Of a stretch of DNA of 20,554 bases, positions 1-7,405 are shown in pieces. The position numbers were made by a program, and so were the translations under genes. Below the pieces are notes generated by a model that made no database searches, was not told the DNA's origin, and saw only the letters and a program-made list of their open reading frames with translations. The number at the start of each line of letters is the position of its first letter. The stretch's first letter is position 1. Source of the DNA: Roridomyces roridus (taxonomy: Eukaryota > Basidiomycota > Agaricomycetes > Agaricales > Mycenaceae); assembly GCA_029378245.1 (NCBI GenBank), contig JARKIF010000409.1:1-20554 (forward strand), read 5' to 3'.

Positions 1-2
1 TA

Positions 3-290
3 CCGCCCATTTACGCAGATCCTGTCCCTCCAGTGCGCCCCATCACACAAGCGCCAGAAGAAAGCCAGCCAAGCGCTGTTGCCGCTCGCCGCGCTGCTCA
101 AGAGCGTAACCGTAGAAACAGGCAGAGTGGCACGTCGTGGGGCACCGTACACACCGATGCCACCCGTGACTCGCACGGAAGTATGGGTTCCATTGGAAAC
201 CTTGTCAACTTTGGGCCGCCTATTGCGCGGATGTCTCAAAGCGAGGTCGTGTTGGATCGTGGGCTAGGTGGAGACTCCCCGCCGGGATGA
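3..290 (+). CDS. 3' end of an unrecognised gene (left-truncated)
   Basis: An open frame enters from the left edge and runs about 95 codons to a TGA. The encoded tail is rich in Arg, Gln, Ser and Gly, including an Arg/Asn-rich patch (AAQERNRRNRQSG) and a more ordered part ending LVNFGPPIARMSQSEVVLD. I do not recognise the family. The 3' end is uncertain. A second open frame begins at 268, just after a TAG, and runs to a stop at 598-600, encoding a His-, Arg- and Pro-rich tail that ends in GFLRSWS. A splice from a GT at 147 to the AG ending at 267 would join the two frames in phase, giving a longer C-terminus. Coding-like codon choice in both frames is the only support. Length and function of the whole protein cannot be judged because the 5' part lies outside the window. 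Confidence 0.4.
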   Translation, partial: PPIYADPVPPVRPITQAPEESQPSAVAARRAAQERNRRNRQSGTSWGTVHTDATRDSHGSMGSIGNLVNFGPPIARMSQSEVVLDRGLGGDSPPG

Positions 291-600
291 CGCGGCTACT
301 GAGACGCGACCAACTCACAGACACAGACACAGCATGCACAGTATGCCCGTGGCGCTTGAAGCGACCCGCGGATGTAGACATATTCCCTCCGCTCGACGAA
401 TACTCGGCATCGCACCGCCCACGACACCCGCCACAGCACGTCGTGCGGCGTCCGACCTTGGCCTTGTTCTACCAATGCAACCGCCGCCGATGGAGAATGC
501 TCTCGGACTCGATCTCGGAGCAGAGGCTGTTCCAGCGCATAGGATCAATCAACCGACCCCCCGTGTTCAAATGGCTGGTTTTTTGCGCTCGTGGAGCTAG
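268..600 (+). other. possible alternative last exon of the left-edge gene
   Basis: This stop-free stretch of 110 codons opens right after a ctag acceptor-like sequence ending at 267 and ends in TAG at 598-600. Its translation is rich in Arg, Pro, Thr and His (for example ETRPTHRHRHSMHSMP) and shows no domain I know. It could be the true last exon of the gene entering from the left, spliced from a GT at 147, or it could be 3' UTR. A third overlapping frame (287-730) also stays open by chance, so openness alone is weak evidence. Confidence 0.25.
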
Positions 601-663
601 ATGCCCCCTCACTCTTTTCGTACTGCTCTCGCTCGCTTTGCTACGCACTTGTTGTATTTTATT

Positions 664-685
664 GGATGGATGGAAGGATGGATGG
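664..685 (+). repeat. GGAT tetranucleotide microsatellite
   Basis: About five GGAT units, interrupted once by an extra AAG-type change (ggatggatggaaggatggatgg, read in two halves). It is a short simple repeat in noncoding DNA, expected to vary in length between strains. Confidence 0.75.
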
Positions 686-719
686 TGGACTGGACAGCTG
701 TATATTATTTGTGTAGCTT

Positions 720-772
720 ATTCCAAGTAATGGGCGAAGAAAGAGATTCGGAGCTATTCATTCCAAGTAATG
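720..772 (+). repeat. pair of exact 13-base direct repeats
   Basis: The word attccaagtaatg occurs at 720-732 and again at 760-772, start to start 40 bases. The copies lie in noncoding DNA downstream of the left-edge gene. They could be a footprint of a small duplication or protein-binding sites; nothing in the sequence decides between these. Confidence 0.6.
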
Positions 773-885
773 ACCATCCTGGATTCTTCAGAGCCGTCGT
801 GGTCCCGCTTGCGATGCGTCATGACCCGGTCGTGTGAAGGGAAGAGACGAAAACAATCTGAGAAAGTTGGGGTAAAGGGAGAGCA

Positions 886-1141
886 CTAGACATTGACGGG
901 CGCACTGTCCAAGGCACAGATGAAGAGGGAGTCCTGGACAACGTGAGCAGCTATGAATATACCAACGTGAGCGTACTCTTTCGGGGAGGTGACTTTGGCG
1001 AATGTTTCGGCGGCAGCAATTTGCTCGGGCGTGGTAGTTACTGGAACTGTAAGCGAGGGCACGAGATGGATATGCGCGTAGATTACCGTCCACAACCGAC
1101 GGACGTGAAGGCAACACGGATGGAAGGAGAGAAGAGGACAT
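886..1141 (-). CDS. possible small two-exon gene, 71 residues, unknown function
   Basis: The model has an ATG at 1141, exon 1 at 1087-1141, a 40-base intron at 1047-1086 (donor GTAATC, acceptor CTTACAG) and exon 2 at 886-1046 ending in TAG. The phases match and codon choice is coding-like, with many C-ending codons. The product would contain TTPEQIAAAETFAKVTSPKE followed by a hydrophobic stretch (VGIFIAAHVV). No family was recognised. The intron is shorter than most others in the window, and the ATG is only 83 bases beyond the stop codon of the ING-family gene on the same strand, so this could also be part of that gene's 3' UTR. A longer C-terminus using another splice is possible. Confidence 0.3.
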
Positions 1142-1224
1142 CAAAATACGAAACAACAACGCGTACTTGGATTATACAGTATACAAGATTCCGAATATAC
1201 ATGCGGACAGATGCGGAGCGACCC

Positions 1225-2370
1225 TCATCGAGGTCTCTTCTTTTTTCGTTCTTTACATTCGTCGCAAAACCACTTTTTGCTGCCTTCTGGTGCGCTGTCC
1301 ATCCCAGTACAAACTACATGGAACTGGCCGTTCTGGTGAGCCAGCAGTGGCGGCAAGTAAAAACACAGCTCACCCATTCCCGCTTGCATTTCTTGTCATC
1401 GCAACCGACCATCTGGCCAAGATTCATCCACTGGTACTGCAAGAAGTAGTAGCATAACGCACCTCTCCAAACGATACCTGATCACAATAGCAGTATATCT
1501 GCTCATTTGGATCGGGGTTTAGAATGACAGGAGGCTTTGGTCGCACAAAGGGTGCACTGTCATCCACATCCTTTTCCTGCCCTTGCGACTCTTCTTGCGA
1601 CGGTCTGGCTTCGCGGTCATGTAATCCGGATCCTTCTCATCTGGGTCGGGACTGAGCGTGAAACGCGCAGGCTTCTTCAACGAAGGCATTGGAATGACTG
1701 GCAGGAAATCAGGTGCGAGATGCGTGCCAGGCGGAGCAATGGCCTTCTCTTGGTCCTGAATTGCCTGGTCAATCAACCGTATACTGCGCTCTACCTTGTG
1801 GAGAATTAATTCGGGGAAGCGGCCGGCCACAAACACGTACGGTGTCCCAAGCAGTCTTGCATATATTCGTTTTCTCGTGCCCATCTTCGATAGATTTGTC
1901 GCACAGGTGGGCTATCTCGGTAAGGAGGTCGCGGGCACGAAAAGCGGGGTCTGGCTGTTCCGAATCCTGCGCGGCTCTCCGGATAGCAATGTATTTCCGG
2001 AGAGTATCTAGCACGGTATCCCTATTTTCTGTAAACACGGGTGAGGGCGTCGGAGTAAATGGGCGAAGGACCACAGACGCGAAGTTCGCTGGTCGACCTC
2101 GCGCACGAGGTCGAAACGCCTGGGCAGGATGGAAGACAGGTCAAAGACTTGAGGAGAGTCAGAGGAGGGCATCGGGAACAGAAGAGAGCTCGTGCCTTCG
2201 ACATGTTCGTCTTTGAACGCGTCCCAGACATCGCGTTCCTTGTCTAAACGGTCCTGCCCGGTACTTTCGACGTAGGTCGGTGCATCGTCGGTGGCGGTGA
2301 CCTGTTCCTCCTGCTCCTCTGGGAAGGCTTGTGAGTGCCGCCGCTTGCTTTTGCGGGTGGCAGTAGACAT
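1225..2370 (-). CDS. ING-family PHD-finger protein (chromatin reader)
   Basis: Predicted nuclear subunit of a histone acetyltransferase or deacetylase complex that reads histone H3 methylated at Lys4. Six exons: 2370-2079, 2028-1841, 1794-1665, 1608-1463, 1412-1374, 1323-1225; 297 residues. The N-terminal helical ING region has LVREVDQRTS near residues 87-96 and, across the exon 2/3 junction, AWDTVERSIRLIDQAI. The C-terminus is a complete C4HC3 PHD finger: Cys243, 245, 256, 261, His267, Cys270, 285, 288. The aromatic cage residues expected from human ING2 are present (Tyr242, Met253, Asp257, Trp265). A Lys/Arg-rich tail (KERKKKRPR) follows and may act as nuclear signal or lipid-binding region. 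The intron at 1609-1664 is my least certain splice (donor GTTTCA). It is needed because the frame before it ends in a stop. The family is clear, but whether it corresponds to yeast Pho23, Yng1 or Yng2 is not. Confidence 0.85.
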
Positions 2371-2415
2371 GATGATGGTGAGAGCAAAGGAATCAAGGCT
2401 CCTATGTAATGGTCC
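2371..2415. promoter_or_regulatory. very short divergent promoter region
   Basis: Only 45 bases separate the start codons of the ING-family gene on - and the lipase gene on +. No TATA box is visible. Any core promoter must lie inside this gap or overlap the opposite gene's 5' coding sequence, unless one of the real starts lies in an unseen upstream exon. Confidence 0.45.
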
Positions 2416-4130
2416 ATGCTTATGACGGAGTCCAACGCTGGTAAATCTCCACGAACACCTCTGGCCGAACGTCTAGAGACTCTTGTCGACGCAGAACCTA
2501 GGATGCAGGCTGCCCGTTCCGCCGCCAATGCCTCCCCCAAGCAGCCCATTTTACGGTGGCTAGGGAGCTGGAGCCCGTTTGCATCTCCTGCAACCTCGCC
2601 GCCTCCCTCACGCCCCCCATCTCCTTCTATCAGCTCCCTGCATGAAGCCCTCACTTCTCCTCTGGCTGCACCACAAGCCGCAATGATACCACCCCATTTT
2701 TCGCCATCCCGTGCACTTTCACGACCCCCGCCTTTCGTTGACAACCTGACTCGGAGCACGCTCCCAACTGCCTCGCTCTCCCCGTCTACGGAAGATTACC
2801 CCGTAGACATTTCTCCCGCCAACGCGTCTCCAGAGGGCTCATCCCTCGCAACTCTACGCTCCTTGTCTCAGCGAGACCGCCGCCGTTCACAGGCGTCTGT
2901 CGAAGCACCCTCACAGCCTGATTCCGCCATTGCACGGTGGTGGTTCCAATCGGAGAACAAGGAGAATGTGGATGCTCTACTTGACGAGTCCGACCGCGCG
3001 GACAAGGACATTCTACAACATAAATGTACGTCTTGGACCCATTTCGGACCTGGAAGTGGCTCATAACCCTCTCAGACACGTCCCCAAAGAACCCCGTTGT
3101 ATTCTGTCATGGCCTGCTCGGATTCGACTCGGTCACCATAGGACCGGCCATCGCCCCAATGCAGGTAACCCACTGGCGTGGCATCAAGGAGGTCCTCGAG
3201 GCCAATGGCACCGAGGTCTTGATTACCCGCGTGCCCGCTACCAGCGGCCCCGTGGACCGTGCCAAAGTCCTGGAGGAAAAGATATCGAGTGTATATCCGG
3301 GCAGGAGTGTTCACCTAATTGGTATGTGTTGGCTTCCCTGCCGTAGCAGTCGTCTCATACGAACTCTCGCAGGCCATAGTATGGTAAGTGGGCTGAACAA
3401 ACAATTGCCAAATACTTAGAATGGAAAATAGGGTGGGCTCGACTGCCGCTACCTCACCACGCACCTTACACACCGCAAGTTCAAGGTGCTCAGTATCACA
3501 ACTATTGCGACCCCGCATGCGGGTAGCACATTTGCGAATCATTTTCTGGAGACCGTAGGGCCGGCTCGAATGCCATCCGTTCTTTCTCTGTTGGAACTGC
3601 TGCCGAACGGTGGTGGCGACGGCAAGGCATTCGAGTTTCTCACAATTGAGAATATGCGCCGTTTCAACGAGGAGGTACCGGACGTGCCCGGTGTGAAATA
3701 CTTTAGCTGGGGGGCGACGTACGAGCCTGGGCTGATCGACACGTGGAAGTGGCCACATTCCGTTGTGCTCGAACATGAAGGCGAGAATGATGGGCTTGTA
3801 TCTGTGGCTTCGGCCAAATGGGTGGGTGTTGCATCCCTTGCTACATTTCAACCGCTCACCTATCTGCAGGGCACCTATCTTGGAACACTCACTGGCGTCT
3901 CCCATCTGAACCTTGTTGGCTGGATCAACACGGCGCAGTACAAGTGGGCAGAGATGATGGGTCGCGAAATTACGTTTCGGCCGGCCACGTTCTACCTGGG
4001 AATCGCGGACATGCTAGCCAGGGAAGTGGAGGGGCAACCCGGTGAAGAAGCGGATGGTGTCAAGGCTGGTAGGGGTGCCGACTTGGCAGAGGACACGGAG
4101 GAACGGACAATAGACGACACGACGCGATGA
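2416..4130 (+). CDS. TGL2-like triacylglycerol lipase (alpha/beta hydrolase)
   Basis: Predicted lipase that hydrolyses acylglycerols. Five exons: 2416-3025, 3076-3321, 3373-3383, 3432-3821, 3870-4130; 505 residues. The catalytic half resembles yeast Tgl2 and bacterial family I lipases. It has an oxyanion HG after NPVVFCHGLLGFD (residues 209-221), nucleophile Ser288 in GHSMGG, Asp409 in ENDGLVS and His431 in GVSHLNL. The GHSM codons lie mostly on an 11-base microexon. The first 200 residues are low-complexity Pro/Ser with no clear signal peptide; their length is unusual beside the roughly 300-residue Tgl2 core, and they may be regulatory or carry a targeting signal. The last intron (48 bases) contains no stop and is a multiple of three, so retention would add 16 residues next to the Asp. 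I removed it because its ends are canonical and the spliced AKWGTYLG join fits the family. Confidence 0.88.
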
Positions 4131-4262
4131 TCTACATGCCGATAGTATAATTCCTAATATGTATTCTACCACCATGGACTGGAGGACGCGTCGGACGCGA
4201 GATGACGCAATGTCTTGTGATTTACTCTGGTTCTGCTTCTCGAAAACTCTCATCCACTCAGC

Positions 4263-5420
4263 ATGGTCCTCGATCTTGTCTCCAGTAACAGGTGCTTCGG
4301 CGGTGAACTTAGAAAATACAAGCATCAAGTGCGACATCTTTATCTACCCTCAAGATCTGAGCCTGATTGCTCCAGTCTGCAGCACTTGGGGGCCTCGTAG
4401 CCAACTTCAACCTCTTTCTCCCAGCTCAGGCCTCTTCCAAGAAAGTGCCTCTTTTGGTGTACCTCCCCGGACTTACATGCACCGAGGACAATGGTGCTCA
4501 GAAAGGCGGGTTCTTTGGCGCAGCCGCTGAGCACGGCATCGCTGTGGTTTTCCCCGACACCTCTCCCAGAGGCGCTGGCATCGAGGGCGAAGATGCCGAC
4601 TGGGACTTTGGCACTGGCGCTGGTTTTTATCTCAACGCGACCCATCCCAAATTCTCAAAGCACTACAATATGTTGACCCATATAACGATGGAGATTCCCC
4701 AGGTTATCCTAACCGCAGAACTACCTATCGTATGTGAAGCTCGCGGTTTTCCCACTCCTACTGACCCCTCGTGATCCAGGATCTCACACGCCAGTCCATC
4801 GCGGGACATTCTATGGGTGGGTTATCATCAGAGAGTCTCCCTGCGTAACCACAATCGGAGTCCTTCAGGTGGCCATGGAGCCTTGACCCTTTATCTGGCG
4901 GGTTCCCAGCCCAATCAGTACAAATCCGCGTCTGCGTTTGCACCAATCTGCAACCCCATCAAATGCCCGTGGGGACAAAAGGCTTTCGATGGGTACCTCC
5001 AGGGCGGCGTCGCAGAGGCTGCATCGCTGTATGATGCCACGGAACTTATCAAGAAGCGAACCGACCCCGTTAATATCTTGATCGACTATGGCACGGGCGA
5101 CAATTTCTACAAGCAAGGACAACTCCTTCCGGAGAATTTCCTCCAGGCGGCGCGAGATGCAGGGCACGGGGAAAGTGAAGTACTGGTTAGAAGCCAAGAA
5201 GGCTACGATCACGTCAGTCATTTCGTAGGCCTCTTTTGCGTTGCTAACACTCTCTCATAGAGCTATTTCTTTGTAAGATTTCACGCGTCTCGATATTTCT
5301 CTGCTAAAACGACGAATACAGATCTCGACTTTCGCAGCGGACCACGTAAATTGTAAGCTTGCTCCAGGTTGCAGCCACATTCATTCTCACAACATTCCAG
5401 TCCATGCGAAATTTCTTTGA
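4263..5420 (+). CDS. S-formylglutathione hydrolase (esterase D family)
   Basis: Cytosolic serine hydrolase that splits S-formylglutathione into formate and glutathione, the second step of glutathione-dependent formaldehyde detoxification. Seven exons: 4263-4328, 4376-4729, 4780-4816, 4869-5212, 5261-5272, 5322-5352, 5401-5420; 287 residues, the normal length. The N-terminus (SSNRCFGGELRKYKHQ) and the block LPGLTCTEDNGAQKGGF are typical of the family. Nucleophile Ser151 sits in GHSMGGHGAL, the likely acid is Asp230 (YGTGDNFY) and the base is His267 (GYDHSYFF). The last four introns break a short 3' region into exons of 12, 31 and 20 bases, giving a C-terminus ending HAKFL. The start was chosen at 4263 because the family begins only a few residues before SSNRCFGG. 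It lies 132 bases after the lipase stop on the same strand. Confidence 0.95.
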
Positions 5421-5519
5421 TTGTTATGCAGCAAATTATAAGTTGTAGTCGGTCTAAGCATGTTGTAACTGTACAAATGATTGAAGCAATGCAGGACAAG
5501 CACGAGCAGAAGCAAGTCA

Positions 5520-7318
5520 TCAAGGGCGGGCCGATACTAATACTCGATTATGATAAGCCTCTCGTAGCCCAGTCAGTTCGCAGCGGATCCAATAGCTGTG
5601 GAGTGCGTCGCGGATGGTAGCGCGTTGTTCGTAGTTGTGAATGAGGAGGCTGCTGACTAGCGCTTTCGCTTTGAATCACTGAGCAGGTAAATGGGCATTG
5701 GTTTAGCAAGTATTACCATCAGGGAGAGCATCCCAACGTTTACAAGTAAAGTCGATGTCGCCAGCGATGATCTTGGCTTTGAGATTGGCTTCGTGGTCAT
5801 GATAGTTTTTCGAGGGCTCTGAGCCACGAGACGCCTTGATATGATTCAGCCAATTCGACGAAGAACCAAACTCAGGGTCGTTATCAAAAGGGTGCGAGCC
5901 GCTGACCGTAGGTGAGTATGGCGGTTCCCAACATGATTATTGCAACGTACGTGAGCATCACATAGAGGATCACTCCTGAGCTCCAGCAATCCGACGGCAT
6001 TCTGTAAGTATTCAAGACATGTTCCTGGTAAGTACCGACCCTTCACTCACCCAACATATTTGAGGTGTTCTTGGTCGAGAGCGAGAATGCCTTCTGGGGG
6101 CAGATAGGACACCGTGCCGCAGACGTTGCGGGTTTCTTGATACGCCATGGGTCGCGCCAGGCCAAAGTCTGCGATCACTATCCGGGGATATGCACCTGGG
6201 GCGTATAAAAGAATGTTTTCGGGCTAGAAAATTAGGGATCAATGGGATGAGTGTAGAAGCGAGTTACCTTGAGGTCTGCACTGGATGTGAGTGGGAATGC
6301 GAAAGAACAAACAAACGGCACATACCGCGATGGGATATCGATCTTTCATGCAGATGATCAAGACCGAGTAGAATTTGAAAGAAAAGGAATTTCGATTCGG
6401 CTTGGTTGAGATGGACCTTCTCGGTAATGTAGGTGAACAGGTCTCCACCTGTGCATAGCTGGAGGAAGATGAAACTGTTCGATCATAAGTCTCCCATCCT
6501 CGTCTTCACGGAAATTCACTCACATAAACTGGCTGTCTCGTTCAGTGTCGTAGATGCGATTTATGTTTGGCTTTGAGCACATTAATCGGGATTGCAAATG
6601 CTTTGGGAGTAGAAACGTACGTGTTCAAGGCCGTTCAGAATGCTAATCTCTTTGAATATCTGGGTCACGTCGCAGCCCTTCTTGGCACGTATCGTCTTGC
6701 AGGCAACTTGACGGCGAGCAGCATCTAGAGCGAGCTTCAGCGTGCCAAAAAGATGGAAGGAAGAATGCAACTACGCGTCGTGTCAAGGGCCAAGTGCACG
6801 GTCGCAAACGCGCCGCTACCTAGTTTCTGGTTACTGACGAGATATTTGCCGATCGTGATAGTCTTGGTGTTGTTCGATGGGTGCTGTGGAGGGGTGGGGT
6901 CGAACAAGTCAATCTTGTCGGGTCTGTCTCTCCACATATGAATGCAGGTGAAGACTGGAAAGGGTGAGAGACGTGTATGACCAGAGAAGTGAGGCTCACC
7001 ACGAGGTTCTTCCTCCATTGAAGGAAACTCGATGATGTCGCCGTGCAGCAAAATGACGACCGACTTGCTGATGCGTTGGCCGTTGAGCATAATGCCGTTC
7101 CGCGAAAAGTCTTGACACGAGACGATGACGCCGCCATGGGCAGTGCGCACGGCCGAGAGTTCGCAGTGGATGCCAGAAACGAACACGCCTTCACAAACGT
7201 AGTCGCAACGCGCCGGATTCCGTCCAATCTTGGCGGGCTTGTTGAGCTTGACGATGACGGCCTCACGGCGCCCACGGTGGACGGTGACGAGCTTGGCACA
7301 TATGTCGTTCGACTCCAT
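5520..7318 (-). CDS. FHA-domain Ser/Thr kinase, CHK2/RAD53-like
   Basis: Predicted nuclear checkpoint-type kinase. Ten exons: 7318-7000, 6954-6775, 6724-6621, 6570-6524, 6474-6326, 6275-6268, 6223-6051, 6001-5951, 5901-5717, 5668-5520; 454 residues. The FHA domain spans about residues 10-98, with phosphothreonine-binding hallmarks GR33N, Ser48/His51 and Asn74. The kinase domain covers about 144-425: glycine loop GSGAFATV (152-159), Lys176 in VACK, HRDLKPEN with Asp267 and Asn272, and DFG at 288-290. The APE position reads PPE (311-313). Exon 6 is only 8 bases and supplies most of the DLK codons. There is one FHA, no long SQ/TQ cluster before it and almost no tail after the kinase, so the protein is shorter than Rad53 and closer in layout to Cds1, Dun1 or CHK2. 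Whether the first intron (6955-6999, 45 bases, stop-free) is always removed is uncertain. The 3' ends of this gene and the esterase gene face each other across 99 bases. Confidence 0.9.
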
Positions 7319-7405
7319 GAAGAAGGTGAAAGGAGGGACGAAAGAACGAGAAAGGAAAGGAAGACGCGTTATTTATATTTATTGACGTGGTCTCATGTAA
7401 TCTTA

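Larger units (their letters stand above)
601..885. other. gene-poor stretch with short repeats
   Basis: No convincing gene was found here. The stretch holds a GGAT-type tetranucleotide run at 664-685 and two exact copies of a 13-base word (attccaagtaatg) at 720-732 and 760-772, spaced 40 bases apart. It probably contains the 3' ends of the left-edge gene on + and of the doubtful small gene on -. Confidence 0.4.

Noticed and set aside
287..730. 147-codon open frame on + with a hydrophobic end
   Set aside because: It overlaps two other open frames at the left edge and runs into simple repeat DNA. Nothing supports it over chance.
943..1449. 168-codon open frame on +
   Set aside because: It lies opposite the PHD-finger exons of the ING-family gene, whose Cys/His pattern and splice sites are clear. 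The + translation has no family pattern.
2244..2759. 171-codon open frame on -
   Set aside because: It is antisense to the Pro/Ser-rich lipase N-terminus and overlaps the ING gene start; composition bias explains its openness.
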